50,116 nucleotides of DNA, taken from the NCBI GenBank assembly GCA_025359285.1, contig JANYGV010000168.1, positions 1-50,116 on the forward strand. Direction: 5' to 3'. Origin of the DNA: Burkholderiales bacterium (lineage in GTDB: Bacteria > Pseudomonadota > Gammaproteobacteria > Burkholderiales > Usitatibacteraceae). The position numbers were made by a program, and so were the translations under genes. The notes beneath the pieces are model-generated. The model worked only from the letters and a program-made list of their open reading frames with translations, was not told the DNA's origin and searched no databases. Below are positions 8,335 to 18,532 of the stretch, one piece after another. Positions within the stretch are counted from its first letter, which is position 1, and each line of letters begins with the position of its first letter.

Positions 8335-10659
8335 ATGACCTTACGCTGGTGGTTTCGCCCTTTGATCCTGCTGCTGTCGCTGCTTTTGGTGCCGGTGGTT
8401 TTGATCGTACTCATGTTCGTTTTGTTGTATCCGAACCTGCCCTCCATCGATGCAGTAACTGACTATCGCCCCAAATTACCGCTGCGAGTCTACACAAATG
8501 ATGGTGATTTGATCGGTGAATTTGGCGAAGAAAAACGCTCATTCGTAAAAGTGCAGGATTTTCCCGCCATCATGAAGCAAGCCATCATCGCGGCTGAAGA
8601 TGAACGCTTCTACCAGCACGGTGGCGTCGATTACATCGGTATTTTGCGTGCCTCCAGCAGCACTATTCTGGCCGGAAAAATTACTGGCGGAGCCAGCACC
8701 ATTACCCAGCAAGTGGCTCGAAATTTCTTTTTGACCAACGAGCAAACGATTACGCGTAAAGTCTCAGAGTGGCTGCTCGCTTACAAGATCGAGCGCAACC
8801 TGACGAAGGATCAAATTTTTGAAATTTATCTAAATCACATTTTTTTAGGCAATCGTGCCTATGGTTTTGCGGCGGCAAGTCGAGTTTATTTTGGCAAAGA
8901 TGTGAAAGAACTCACGGTCGCAGAAGTCGCCATACTCGCCAGCATTCCAAAAGCGCCTTCGCGTTTCAACCCATTCGATAACTTGAAACGCGTCACGTTA
9001 CGCCAGCAATATGTACTTCGCCGCATGCGCGAATTAAATTTTATTAATGATGCCCAGCAAAAGATAGCGCTTGACCAGCCAATGAAATTTAATCGTGAGC
9101 ACACGGTTTATGCGGTGGAAGCGGATTACATTGCAGAAATGGCGCGGCAAGAAATCATCGAGCAATATGGTGACAAAGCCTATGTAGCGGGCATCCGCGT
9201 CTACACCACGCTACGCAAACTTGACCAAGAAGCAGCTACCGGCGGCCTTCGTAAAGGTGTGCTGGACTATGACCGACGGCACGGCTATCGCGGGCCGGAG
9301 GGCACCGTCAATTTGCCGCAAAAACCGGATGAAGCAGAGGAAGCCGCCGAAGAAGCGCTACAGGAGCGTGACATTACCGGCGACTTAGTACCTGCCGTGG
9401 TGTTGTCCGCAGACGCCAAGCAAATAGTGGTGCTCACCAAGCGCGGCGAGACTTTGACCCTGAGCGGAGATGCGCTGAAGTTTGTCGCCAAGACGTTTAC
9501 CGAAAAAGCGTCACCATTCAAACCGGTTCGCGGCTCGATTGTGAGGATCGCGCTGGACGAAAAAGGGGTGGCCACCATTTCGCAATTACCAAAGGTGGAA
9601 GCAGCCTTGGTATCGCTAGACCCGAAGGACGGCGCCATCCGCGCACTGGCGGGAGGGTTCGATTTCAACGCCAATAAATTTAACCATGTTACTCAGGCCA
9701 TGCGCCAGCCTGGCTCAAGCTTCAAGCCATTTGTATATTCCGCTGCGCTTGAAAAAGGGTTCACACCGGCCACGGTGGTGAATGATGCGCCGGTGGTATT
9801 CGATCCCGGTCGCAATGGTGGCCAAGTGTGGGAGCCAAAAAATTATGACAACAAATACGAAGGCCCGTTGCGGCTTCGCACGGCGCTTGCCAAATCGAAA
9901 AACATGGTCTCAATCAGAGTGTTGCAATCAATCGGCCCGCAGTATGCGCAAGACTACATTTCGCGCTTCGGTTTCGATCCCAAGCAGCATCCCGCTTATC
10001 TGACCATGGCGCTGGGCGCGGGGTCTACCACACCGCTGCAAATGGCGGGCGCGTATGCCGTGTTTGCTAACGGCGGATACCGCATCAAACCTTACTTTAT
10101 TGCGAAAATTACTGACGATAAGGGCGGCATATTATTTGAGGCCGATCCGGTTCGCGCCAGCGATAAGGAAGGTGGCAAAAACGCCGAGCGTGTCATCGAT
10201 CCGCGCAACGCCTTCATCATGTCCAGTTTGCTACGCGATGTGGTTCGATATGGCACGGGCGCCAAAGCGATGTCGCTGGGACGCGGCGATCTGGCTGGCA
10301 AAACCGGCACTACGAACGACAGCATTGACGCCTGGTTTGCGGGCTATAACCCCGATTTGGTCGCTATCAGCTGGATCGGTTTCGACAATCCTGCCTCATT
10401 AGGCGATTCTGAAACCGGCGGCGGTGCGTCACTACCAATTTGGATGCACTACATGCAGCGCGCGCTAAAAGGCGTCAAAGAAAAACCGTTTGAGCCGCCG
10501 ACGGGCGTGGTCTCGATCGCGTTGGGTGATGTCGGCAGAGATGGCCGACCGCTATCTGAATTTGTGTACGCGGAAAGTGTTGCTAACGTAAGCGATGGGC
10601 CATCCTCTTTGCGAGAGGCAAATAAGCCGTCTGAAGAGGTGAAAAATCAAATTTTTTAA
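8335..10659 (+). CDS. mrcA: Penicillin-binding protein 1A (bifunctional glycosyltransferase/transpeptidase)
   Basis: This class A PBP polymerises glycan strands from lipid II and crosslinks them in the periplasm. The 774-residue product has a cytoplasmic start and signal-anchor helix (about 8-32). The GT51 domain contains EDERFYQHGGVD with the catalytic Glu at 88. An OB-like insert follows. The transpeptidase domain carries the nucleophile Ser461 in SSFK, SKN at 521-523, and KTGT at 656-659. I chose ATG 8335 because the preceding 24 in-frame residues do not look like a PBP and the anchor helix starts directly after it. Divergence from pilM is the usual arrangement. The gene is also known as ponA. 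Confidence 0.97.
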   Translation: MTLRWWFRPLILLLSLLLVPVVLIVLMFVLLYPNLPSIDAVTDYRPKLPLRVYTNDGDLIGEFGEEKRSFVKVQDFPAIMKQAIIAAEDERFYQHGGVDYIGILRASSSTILAGKITGGASTITQQVARNFFLTNEQTITRKVSEWLLAYKIERNLTKDQIFEIYLNHIFLGNRAYGFAAASRVYFGKDVKELTVAEVAILASIPKAPSRFNPFDNLKRVTLRQQYVLRRMRELNFINDAQQKIALDQPMKFNREHTVYAVEADYIAEMARQEIIEQYGDKAYVAGIRVYTTLRKLDQEAATGGLRKGVLDYDRRHGYRGPEGTVNLPQKPDEAEEAAEEALQERDITGDLVPAVVLSADAKQIVVLTKRGETLTLSGDALKFVAKTFTEKASPFKPVRGSIVRIALDEKGVATISQLPKVEAALVSLDPKDGAIRALAGGFDFNANKFNHVTQAMRQPGSSFKPFVYSAALEKGFTPATVVNDAPVVFDPGRNGGQVWEPKNYDNKYEGPLRLRTALAKSKNMVSIRVLQSIGPQYAQDYISRFGFDPKQHPAYLTMALGAGSTTPLQMAGAYAVFANGGYRIKPYFIAKITDDKGGILFEADPVRASDKEGGKNAERVIDPRNAFIMSSLLRDVVRYGTGAKAMSLGRGDLAGKTGTTNDSIDAWFAGYNPDLVAISWIGFDNPASLGDSETGGGASLPIWMHYMQRALKGVKEKPFEPPTGVVSIALGDVGRDGRPLSEFVYAESVANVSDGPSSLREANKPSEEVKNQIF

Positions 10660-10724
10660 TATGAAGCGCCACATGTTTCAAGTCGTTTTATCGTTCCGGA
10701 AATAATTTTTTTAAGCTCGAATTT

Positions 10725-11468
10725 GTGAACTCAAACAAACGCCGTTCGGACCGCGTAAACGCTGGCTCTGTCCGTGAACCACGCCGCGGTGCTAATTCAT
10801 TTGCTAGCCCATTTGGCGGTGATCGGGCAAGCCTGCAACTGCGCACGCTCATCACTCGACAAGCCGCCAAGCTCATTGCCGAGGGGCTGACCGACTATCA
10901 TTGCGCCAAGCTTAAGGCGGCGCGCCAGCTCAATTGCAGCGACAAAAATGCATTGCCTGACAATCACGAAATAGAGGCCGCGCTGCGCGAGCATCTGAGC
11001 TTGTTTGCCGCCAATACGCAACCCGCGGTGCTGGCCGCCCTTCGTCGAGTCGCGCTGCGTGCCATGAGATGGCTACAAATCGAAGGGCAAGGCGGCGCTA
11101 ACCAACCAGCGCCGAGCAATCCCGTATTCGAGCCTTGGCTTACTGGCGCGGTGCTGAACGGCACAGCGAATGAATTCAGTGACATTGAGTTGGAGCTGGT
11201 CGGTGTTGAGACCAAAATAATGGAATTTATTTTGCTCAATCGCGGCGTGGCATTCGAATTAGCGGATAGCAACGCCGTATCGAGAAGTTATAAACCCGCT
11301 GATACGACTAAAAACATTCAATATCATTTGGAATTTGAAGATGCGCCCGTCGTGATTACGCTCTACGATTCGCATGCCCAACGCCAAGCGCTCTACCCGC
11401 GCGGCAGCATCAAACATGAACGTGTAAAGCTCACTGAAGCAGAGGCTTTGTTCAACGCAAATCTATAA
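10725..11468 (+). CDS. Nucleotidyltransferase-like protein of unknown function
   Basis: A 247-residue soluble protein starting at GTG 10725, 65 bases after the PBP1A stop and probably co-transcribed. I do not recognise a named function. The N-terminal half is helical and basic (RQAAKLIAEG, YHCAKLKAARQL, DNHEIEAALREH). The centre, WLTGAVLNGTANEFSDIELE (residues 139-157), resembles the G-S...D-x-D active-site signature of the DNA polymerase beta-type nucleotidyltransferase fold, but with Ala142 in place of the Ser and Glu155 where the second Asp is expected. I recall betaproteobacterial relatives sometimes labelled as an UDP-N-acetylmuramate-alanine ligase; nothing here resembles a Mur ligase (no ATP-binding GTNGKT), so that label should not be copied. 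The start codon is uncertain. A nested-hairpin terminator follows. Confidence 0.7.
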   Translation: MNSNKRRSDRVNAGSVREPRRGANSFASPFGGDRASLQLRTLITRQAAKLIAEGLTDYHCAKLKAARQLNCSDKNALPDNHEIEAALREHLSLFAANTQPAVLAALRRVALRAMRWLQIEGQGGANQPAPSNPVFEPWLTGAVLNGTANEFSDIELELVGVETKIMEFILLNRGVAFELADSNAVSRSYKPADTTKNIQYHLEFEDAPVVITLYDSHAQRQALYPRGSIKHERVKLTEAEALFNANL

Positions 11469-11472
11469 AAAG

Positions 11473-11540
11473 CCAGCAGTGACGGGCATCTTGGGGCACT
11501 TTTGCCTGAAGATGCTTGCTAATGCTGGTGTTTTGTTTTT
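11473..11540. terminator. Nested-hairpin terminator between convergent genes
   Basis: Three nested arms pair: CCAGCA (11473-11478) with TGCTGG (11523-11528), GCATCTT (11486-11492) with AAGATGC (11509-11515), and GGCA (11495-11498) with TGCC (11503-11506). The plus strand continues into TGTTTTGTTTTT. The minus strand continues into CTTTTTATAG. It can therefore terminate both the upstream plus-strand gene and hemB. Confidence 0.75.
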
Positions 11541-11551
11541 CGATAGTACAA

Positions 11552-12577
<1,026 letters not shown>

Positions 12578-12683
12578 TTAAAAAGTATTGAATGCCGCAA
12601 TGTAGAAAGCGAAAGCATAAAAAAAGATTTGAACAAATAAACGAATGTTACAAACAGTTGCAATGTGCCGATTAAATAGTCGT

Positions 12684-12846
12684 GCGAGCACAAAAAGAGT
12701 TGAACTTTTGCATCGCGCCCCTATCTCATTCAATGAGGGGCTTGCTCCTCCCCGCTTCTCCTCCCTGAGCGGGGCCTTAATCTTTATTAAGGCTTTATGC
12801 AGGGCTCGGGTTACCCTTTTTCCCGAGCCCTCTTTTCTTTTTGTTC
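12684..12846 (+). ncRNA. Candidate structured small RNA between ysxC and hemB
   Basis: The plus strand has a tandem series of hairpins: GCCCCT/AGGGGC (12717-12722 with 12736-12741, with CTCATT/AATGAG inside); CCCCGCT/AGCGGGG (12750-12756 with 12768-12774); GCCTTAAT/ATTAAGGC (12774-12781 with 12786-12793); and a 10-bp GC-rich stem (12801-12810 with 12832-12841) followed by TTTTCTTTTT. The last is a classical intrinsic terminator, which sets the strand. A possible promoter is TTACAA (12648-12653), 18 bases, TTAAAT (12672-12677). The 5' boundary given is inferred from it. I could not match it to 6S, 4.5S or another family from memory. The alternative is a structured 3' UTR or leader on the minus strand, since ysxC and hemB both run that way. 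Confidence 0.45.
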
Positions 12847-12851
12847 CTCAA
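12801..12851 (+). terminator. Intrinsic terminator, plus strand
   Basis: AGGGCTCGGG (12801-12810) pairs perfectly with CCCGAGCCCT (12832-12841) across a 21-base loop, followed by a T-rich run to about 12851. There is no annotated plus-strand gene upstream apart from the candidate RNA. The T-run is on the plus strand only, so it is not an obvious terminator for minus-strand ysxC. Confidence 0.65.
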
Positions 12852-12857
12852 AATTGT

Positions 12858-13460
12858 TTAGCTTGGTTCCGCAGCGAATAATTTTCCGATTGCCACTTCG
12901 GCCTCCGGCACGCCCGTTCTTTTCAAGCTTGAGAAGAGTTGAACCGTGGCGTTATATTGGCCTTCAATAATCTGTTGTTTGACGTCGCGCAGCGTTTTGG
13001 CCTGCTCATTTCGAGTCAATTTATCGGATTTGGTCAACAGCACATGCACTGGCTTGTTAGTCGGGCGATACCAATTGAGTAGCTCTGTATCTGACGTGCG
13101 CATGGGATGGCGAGAATCCATGATAATCACTAAACCTTTGAGCGCTTTGCGCGTCGAGACGTAGGCGGCTAACAGCTCAGTCCAATGCGCTTTGACCGCT
13201 GGCGGTACTTTGGCGTAGCCATAGCCTGGCAGATCCACTAGAGTGCGGCCTTGGGTAATGGTAAAGAAATTGATTAGCTGCGTGCGGCCCGGCGTTTTGG
13301 ATACAAATGCCAGCCGTTTGTGATTGGCAAGCGTGTTGATTGCGCTGGATTTACCGGAATTGGAGCGGCCAACGAACGCGACTTCAATACCGAGATCAAG
13401 CGGTAATTGCTCCAAATCATGCGCTGAAGCGACATAAGTTGCACCATCGAATATGCCCAC
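12858..13460 (-). CDS. ysxC: Ribosome-biogenesis GTPase YsxC/EngB
   Basis: This is a small GTPase of the TrmE-Era-EngA-YihA-Septin class needed for large ribosomal subunit assembly. The 200-residue protein has the G1 P-loop GRSNSGKSS (31-39), the G2 threonine region in SKTPGRTQLINFF, G3 DLPGYG (76-81), G4 TKSD, and the G5-like LFSSLKRTG. Length is normal for the family. It diverges from the cytochrome c4 gene, the usual betaproteobacterial neighbour. The gene is also called engB or yihA. Confidence 0.97.
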   Translation of the reverse strand: MGIFDGATYVASAHDLEQLPLDLGIEVAFVGRSNSGKSSAINTLANHKRLAFVSKTPGRTQLINFFTITQGRTLVDLPGYGYAKVPPAVKAHWTELLAAYVSTRKALKGLVIIMDSRHPMRTSDTELLNWYRPTNKPVHVLLTKSDKLTRNEQAKTLRDVKQQIIEGQYNATVQLFSSLKRTGVPEAEVAIGKLFAAEPS

Positions 13461-13527
13461 GGTTTCCTCTTCTGCCTCGATAGGCTAAAATTCAGTGTTT
13501 ACTGGTAAAACAAATAAAAGGTTAGTG

Positions 13528-14190
13528 ATGAAAAAGATTTTGGCGACAATCATTCTGGGAGCAGGGACTTACTGTGCAAGCGTTGCGGGTGCAATTGCAA
13601 ATGAGCCTGCGCCTACCGCCGCGGCTGCACCTGAGCCGACAAAAGCAGAAGTGCTGGCACGTGGCCAACAAATTGCCGGGGCTGTCTGTGTGGCGTGTCA
13701 CGGATTAGATGGCATGAGCCCGATTCCCAACAATCCTAATATTGCGGGAATGCCCCCACAGTATATCGCGGAGCAACTTCAGCACTTTAAAGAAGGTAAA
13801 CGCAAAAATGCGATTATGGCCGGGATGGCGGCCGGTTTATCGCCTGCTGACATGAAAGCCATGGGTGAATATTATTTTGCGCAGCGGCCAAAATACAACG
13901 CGGTGGCACGAGATAAAGCATTGGCCGAAAAAGGGCAAAAAATTTATCGTGCTGGGATTGCTGAAGCCAAGGTTCCTGCCTGCGCGGGCTGTCACGGCGG
14001 CGCAGGTGCTGGCATTCCAGCCAAATACCCACGCTTGGCGGGACAGTGGCCCGAATACAGCCTCACCCAGCTAAAGGCGTATGCGTCCGGCGAACGTCAG
14101 CATCCGGTCATGACAACCATCACGACGCGCATGCGCGACAATGACATTTTGGCTGTGTCAGAATATTTGGCCGGTATGCGTACTCAGTAA
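13528..14190 (+). CDS. Di-haem cytochrome c4
   Basis: Cytochrome c4 is a periplasmic two-haem electron carrier feeding terminal oxidases. The 220-residue precursor has a signal peptide (MKKILATIILGAGTYCASVA) and an Ala/Pro-rich linker. Two c-type haem motifs are present: CVACH at residues 54-58 and CAGCH at 152-156. Methionine-containing repeats (IMAGMAAGLSPADMKAMGEYYF and HPVMTTITTRMRDNDILAVSEYL) follow each one. I chose ATG 13528 over an in-frame GTG at 13495 because the signal peptide begins there. A near-perfect inverted repeat follows as terminator. Divergent from ysxC. Confidence 0.95.
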   Translation: MKKILATIILGAGTYCASVAGAIANEPAPTAAAAPEPTKAEVLARGQQIAGAVCVACHGLDGMSPIPNNPNIAGMPPQYIAEQLQHFKEGKRKNAIMAGMAAGLSPADMKAMGEYYFAQRPKYNAVARDKALAEKGQKIYRAGIAEAKVPACAGCHGGAGAGIPAKYPRLAGQWPEYSLTQLKAYASGERQHPVMTTITTRMRDNDILAVSEYLAGMRTQ

Positions 14191-14260
14191 TCGTTCGGTA
14201 ATGTGCTGGCAGCAAGATCGAATAGAAACAGGTGCTGCGCCAAGGTAAAGAGATTAATCA

Positions 14261-14294
14261 AAAACGCCAAGTCAGCATGCTGACTTGGCGTTTT
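14261..14294. terminator. Bidirectional terminator between cytochrome c4 and GGDEF genes
   Basis: A perfect 34-base palindrome, whose arms begin AAAACGCCAAGTCAGCA, lies between two convergent genes. It has an A-run at one end and a T-run at the other, so it works as an intrinsic terminator on both strands. Confidence 0.85.
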
Positions 14295-14358
14295 GATTGG
14301 CGTTTAGTTTGAGCCTTAATTGGTTCGAACTTTAACGACAAAGCTTAGATCCACGAAA

Positions 14359-15534
14359 CTACACGCGCATCAAACCGGCTTCGAAAAATCGGGCTTGGCT
14401 TCGACCCCCATGTTTGGCAGCATAAAGCGCTAAATCAGCTCGTTGCATCAATATTTCGCGATCACGACCGTCTTTAGGGAAAACACTAATACCGATACTG
14501 GTGCTCACGCTGGCTGTATTTTCTGACAACTGATATGGCACCGCAATAGCCTCAATCAGCTTATGAGCGACTCGTCGCGCTGTTTCCTCATCCGACACCT
14601 GCGGAATCACGATCAAAAACTCATCGCCGCCTAAACGCGCAAGATAGTCAGATTCTCGCAGCGCAAGCGTCATGCGTGTGGCGGCCTGACGCAGCAATTC
14701 ATCGCCGGCGTCGTGCCCCAACTTGTCGTTCACCGCTTTGAAGCCATCGAGATCGAGCAGCAGCAAAGCAAAACCACCCAGCGCCGCAGTAGCGTCATCG
14801 AGCAGCCGCGCTTCTATAAATTCAGTGACAGCCAAGCGGTTAAAGACGCCCGTCAGCGTGTCGTGAGTCGCTTGATGCTTCATTACTGCTTGAGCATGGC
14901 GCTGCTCCCGGTTTAGGCGCTTTAAAGTGCCAAATAAGTAAATCAAAATTAGTGCTGCCGAAAATATCAATATGAATATTAAGCGCCGCGCTTTCTCGCC
15001 TAGTTTCACCTGTTCGGCTTCAATTTGATCGAGATTTTTACGGACCGCCACCAGCATACGGTAAGTAAGGTTATGCAGGCGATTAAATTCAGGCTCGTCG
15101 GCGCGTGCGCGAATTTGTGCTTGGGCGGCCATGAATCCCGACTTTCGCCGAATTTCAACTAGCTCTTTTTCCTGCTCAATGAGCGCCAGCACCGCCGCCT
15201 TAAGTTCGCCAAAATTTTGCACCAGTATCGGGTTGGCATCCTGATTAGCATCCAAGTAATGCAGCTCGGCCTCGGCCTCGACAACGCCCGCGCGATAACG
15301 CGTGAGATTTTGCTCATCCCCGGTAATGGCAAAGTTCTGTTGGCCCACGTTAATGGCGAGTGACTGGAAACGAATCGCTTCAAGACTCGACACGAGCCGT
15401 TGAGTGCGAAGCGCGCGCTCATTTTCGGCAATCAGGTTTTCACTAGATACGGTTGCCACTAACGAAACTGCACCAATCGCGACGACCGCGAAAATCAGCG
15501 CAGCAAGCGCTACATTGTCAATGGTAACTTTCAT
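14359..15534 (-). CDS. Membrane-bound diguanylate cyclase with CHASE3-like sensor
   Basis: The 391-residue protein probably makes cyclic di-GMP. It has a membrane helix at about 7-29, a helical periplasmic region (about 30-185) resembling CHASE3 sensors, a second helix at about 186-204, and a GGDEF domain. The domain holds TGVFNRLA, DLDGFKAVND, an intact GGDEF at residues 302-306, and an RESD inhibitory I-site (293-296) five residues before it. It should therefore be active and product-inhibited. The ligand cannot be predicted. It follows hemL on the same strand with a 51-base gap. Nearby type IV pilus genes make a link to surface behaviour plausible but unproven. Confidence 0.9.
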   Translation of the reverse strand: MKVTIDNVALAALIFAVVAIGAVSLVATVSSENLIAENERALRTQRLVSSLEAIRFQSLAINVGQQNFAITGDEQNLTRYRAGVVEAEAELHYLDANQDANPILVQNFGELKAAVLALIEQEKELVEIRRKSGFMAAQAQIRARADEPEFNRLHNLTYRMLVAVRKNLDQIEAEQVKLGEKARRLIFILIFSAALILIYLFGTLKRLNREQRHAQAVMKHQATHDTLTGVFNRLAVTEFIEARLLDDATAALGGFALLLLDLDGFKAVNDKLGHDAGDELLRQAATRMTLALRESDYLARLGGDEFLIVIPQVSDEETARRVAHKLIEAIAVPYQLSENTASVSTSIGISVFPKDGRDREILMQRADLALYAAKHGGRSQARFFEAGLMRV

Positions 15535-15585
15535 CAGCTATTGTGCGCTTGCATACCTTGCGACCAGTTCAGGATCTATCAATAG

Positions 15586-16866
15586 TTATAAAGACTTAAA
15601 TACCTCGCGCGCGGCTAAAATGGTGGCTTCAACATCGCTTGAATCGTGCATCGCTGAGACAAAACCAGCTTCAAACGCAGACGGTGCCAAGTAAATTCCT
15701 CGGGCTAACATACCGTGGAAATAAATGTTGAATCGCTCTCGATCTGCCGCCATGACCTCAGCGTAATTAGTCGGCAATTTCTCTGAAAAATACAAACCAA
15801 ACATACCGCCCAAGCTGGCGCCAGACATCGGCACGCCGGCCGCACGCGCAGCATCTTTAACGCCCGCTACCATTTTTGACGTGGTCGCCGCTAACGAATC
15901 GAAAAAGCCCGGTTTAGCCACTAATTCCAATGTTTTCAGTCCCGCTGCTACGGCCACCGGATTACCAGAAAGCGTGCCTGCTTGGTACACCCCGCCAAGT
16001 GGGGCCAAATGCGCCATGATGTCGCGCCGCCCGCCAAAAGCGCCTACCGGCATGCCGCCGCCGATCACTTTACCCAGCGTGGTCAAATCCGGCGCGATGC
16101 CGTAGTGTCCTTGCGCGCCATGCAGCCCTACTCTAAAGCCGGTCATCACCTCATCAAAAATCAACACCGCGCCATGTTTAGTGCACAGCGAACGTAGGGC
16201 GTTCAGATATTCGCGGGAGGGCATGACGAAATTCATATTGCCTGCGATCGGCTCAATGATCACACAAGCAAGCTCGTCGCCAATCTCGGCGAACGCTTTC
16301 TCCAACTCATCCAATTCGTTATAAGCCAGCACCAATGTATTCGCCACCACATCGGCGGGCACACCCGCCGAGCTTGGATGACCAAACGTGAGCGCTCCTG
16401 AACCTGCTTTCACCAACAAGGCATCACCGTGACCGTGATAGCAGCCTTCAAATTTCAAGATTTTGGTGCGCCCTGTAAAACCGCGCGCCAGGCGAATCGC
16501 ACTCATTGTGGCTTCAGTGCCTGAGCTCGTCAGCCTTACCTGTTCAATCGACGGCAGCAGCGCCACCAAACGCTCTGCGAGCTCCAGCTCAGCCTCGGTG
16601 GGCGCCCCAAAACTCATGCCCCTCGCAGCCCGTTCTTGCACTGCTGCGACCACCTCAGGATGAGCGTGCCCGAGGATTGCAGGGCCCCAGGAGCCAATGT
16701 AATCAATGTATTTGTTGCCATCCACATCCCACATGTAGGCACCTTTGGCTTCACGAAAAAAAATCGGCGTGCCACCCACTGAGCGAAACGCGCGTACCGG
16801 AGAATTAACACCGCCGGGGATAACACGTTGGGATTTTTCAAAAAGTTGTTTGCTTTGATCGTACAT
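15586..16866 (-). CDS. hemL: Glutamate-1-semialdehyde 2,1-aminomutase
   Basis: HemL is a PLP enzyme that converts glutamate-1-semialdehyde to 5-aminolevulinate in the C5 pathway, so this organism makes haem from glutamyl-tRNA. The 426-residue protein has the PLP-anchoring Lys266 in [19 protein letters not shown], the phosphate-binding [16 protein letters not shown], the cofactor ring region YHGHGD, and FDEVMTGFR. Length is exactly typical. It lies 5 bases after thiE in a thiD-thiE-hemL minus-strand operon, common in betaproteobacteria. Confidence 0.97.
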   Translation of the reverse strand: MYDQSKQLFEKSQRVIPGGVNSPVRAFRSVGGTPIFFREAKGAYMWDVDGNKYIDYIGSWGPAILGHAHPEVVAAVQERAARGMSFGAPTEAELELAERLVALLPSIEQVRLTSSGTEATMSAIRLARGFTGRTKILKFEGCYHGHGDALLVKAGSGALTFGHPSSAGVPADVVANTLVLAYNELDELEKAFAEIGDELACVIIEPIAGNMNFVMPSREYLNALRSLCTKHGAVLIFDEVMTGFRVGLHGAQGHYGIAPDLTTLGKVIGGGMPVGAFGGRRDIMAHLAPLGGVYQAGTLSGNPVAVAAGLKTLELVAKPGFFDSLAATTSKMVAGVKDAARAAGVPMSGASLGGMFGLYFSEKLPTNYAEVMAADRERFNIYFHGMLARGIYLAPSAFEAGFVSAMHDSSDVEATILAAREVFKSL

Positions 16867-16871
16867 AGTCG

Positions 16872-17516
16872 TTAAATTTTTTCTGCGAAAAGTTGTTGAA
16901 AGGCGAAAGCGTGGGCGGTGATGTCCGGGGCGTTGAACAAATCGGAAATAACCGCAACCGCATCAGCGCCAGCGCTCAATAGTGGTGCTGCATTTTGCAG
17001 TGAAATGCCGCCGATAGCGACAATCGGCACGCTAAATTGTTTCTTTGCGGTGCGAACCATTGCCAGATCTGCGCGTACTGCGTGGGGTTTTACAGCTGAC
17101 AAAAAGAATGCGCCAAAGGCAATGTAATCAGCCCCTGCTGACACCGCAGTTTCAGCTAACGGCATTTGATCGTAGCAAGATATGCCAATAATTTTTTGCT
17201 TGCCCAGTAAACCTCGCGCCTCGGTCAAGCCGACGTCATCGCGACCCAGATGCACGCCCGCTGCATCAACCCTAATCGCTAACTCAATGTTGTCGTTGAT
17301 TATCAGTAACGCATTCTGGGCACTACAAAGTTTATTCAACTCATGCGCTTGCAATACTTGATTATCAGCGGATTGATTTTTTTGCCGGTACTGAACCACT
17401 TTCACGCCTCCCGCTAGCGCCGCAGCCACTTTGCGGATTAATTCAGCAGTGCTTGCGCACTCTGGTGTGATGGCGTAAAGCCCGCGAATGGGACTGCCTG
17501 ACGTTATTGAGTTCAT
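16872..17516 (-). CDS. thiE: Thiamine-phosphate synthase
   Basis: ThiE joins HMP pyrophosphate and the thiazole phosphate to give thiamine phosphate. The 214-residue TIM-barrel protein shows [16 protein letters not shown] (pyrophosphate binding), [26 protein letters not shown], the [16 protein letters not shown] loop, and VAIGGI plus GADAVAVIS at the C-terminus. Length and motifs are normal. It is positioned between thiD (29-base gap) and hemL (5-base gap), so the two thiamine genes are likely co-transcribed. No TPP riboswitch was recognised upstream of the pair. Confidence 0.96.
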   Translation of the reverse strand: MNSITSGSPIRGLYAITPECASTAELIRKVAAALAGGVKVVQYRQKNQSADNQVLQAHELNKLCSAQNALLIINDNIELAIRVDAAGVHLGRDDVGLTEARGLLGKQKIIGISCYDQMPLAETAVSAGADYIAFGAFFLSAVKPHAVRADLAMVRTAKKQFSVPIVAIGGISLQNAAPLLSAGADAVAVISDLFNAPDITAHAFAFQQLFAEKI

Positions 17517-17545
17517 GCCAATTCAAATCAACTTCACCAAATATT

Positions 17546-18436
17546 TTAATGCCGCGTACCTTGTGGGTCAGTCGCGTCCGATGTGTTGCCCGATGCATCC
17601 GGCTCAACATTTTCTACATCGTCCTCATCATCGCGAGCCCAAAATAATCGGTCTGGTACAAATTGACCCATGCCGGGTCTGAACCCAAATTTGAGCGATT
17701 GCCAGGTGTACTCTTGCGCCTCGCGAACGGCGTCCGAGATATCTAGCCCGCGCGCCATGGTCGCCGCAATCGCCGAGGCAAGCGTACAACCTGAGCCATG
17801 AAAACTGCCCGGCAAACGTTTCCAGGTATCACTGCGGATAATTCCTTTGTCATGGAACAGGGTATTGATCACATCGGCCGTCGATTCGTGCGTGCCCGTC
17901 ACCAGCACGTACTCCGCGCCGAGTGCAATCAGGCGTTGCGCCAAAATTTCCAGCAGCACATCTTCTTCCTCATCTTCTAGACCAAGACGTTTAAGCTCGA
18001 TTGAATTCGGCGTGATGATGGTCGATTGCGGGATGAGTAGCTCACGGATAGCCTGAATATTCTCATCATTGGCAAATTCGTCACCGCGTGCCGATGCAAA
18101 TACCGGGTCAAGAATGAGCGGGATTTCCGGGTAGTCCGATACAATTTCGGCAATGACTGCGATGTTTTCCAAACTTCCCATCACGCCAATTTTGAATGCG
18201 GCAACCGGGATATCTTCAAGTATTGCTCTTGCCTGATCCGCCACCCAGTCCGAATCGACTGGCGATATGCCCTCAACCCCGCTGGTATCTTGCACGGTGA
18301 TCGCGGTAATAACAGATAGCGGGTGGCAACCCATGCTGGCCAATGTAAGAATATCGGCTTGCACGCCAGCCCCACCCGAGGGGTCGGTCGCCGCGAAGGT
18401 CAATACTGCGGGCGGCGCTTTTGGGTAATCGGTCAT
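17546..18436 (-). CDS. thiD: Hydroxymethylpyrimidine/phosphomethylpyrimidine kinase
   Basis: ThiD phosphorylates HMP and HMP phosphate to HMP pyrophosphate, the partner substrate of ThiE. The 296-residue ribokinase-fold protein has VLTFAATDPSGGAGVQADI near the N-terminus, KIGVMGS, ILDPVFASARGDE, and the anion-hole motif SFHGSGCTLASAIAATMARG. I place the start at ATG 18436 (MTDYPKAPP); nine residues further upstream are in frame but hydrophobic and unlike the family. An unusual acidic tail of about 28 residues (ARDDEDDVENVEPD onwards) follows the last conserved part. The gene is divergent from rubredoxin. Confidence 0.95.
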   Translation of the reverse strand: MTDYPKAPPAVLTFAATDPSGGAGVQADILTLASMGCHPLSVITAITVQDTSGVEGISPVDSDWVADQARAILEDIPVAAFKIGVMGSLENIAVIAEIVSDYPEIPLILDPVFASARGDEFANDENIQAIRELLIPQSTIITPNSIELKRLGLEDEEEDVLLEILAQRLIALGAEYVLVTGTHESTADVINTLFHDKGIIRSDTWKRLPGSFHGSGCTLASAIAATMARGLDISDAVREAQEYTWQSLKFGFRPGMGQFVPDRLFWARDDEDDVENVEPDASGNTSDATDPQGTRH

Positions 18437-18532
18437 GAAATATAACAATAAGATAAGTAACAAAAGAAAAATATGACGTGTGGGAAATCAACATCGAAAA
18501 AACGTAATGCAAGTTACAATCGGCCACTTTTA

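Noticed and set aside
12684-12846. Reading the ysxC-hemB hairpins as a 6S or 4.5S RNA
   Set aside because: The separate tandem stems do not match the long bulged 6S hairpin, and the conserved 4.5S loop was not seen.
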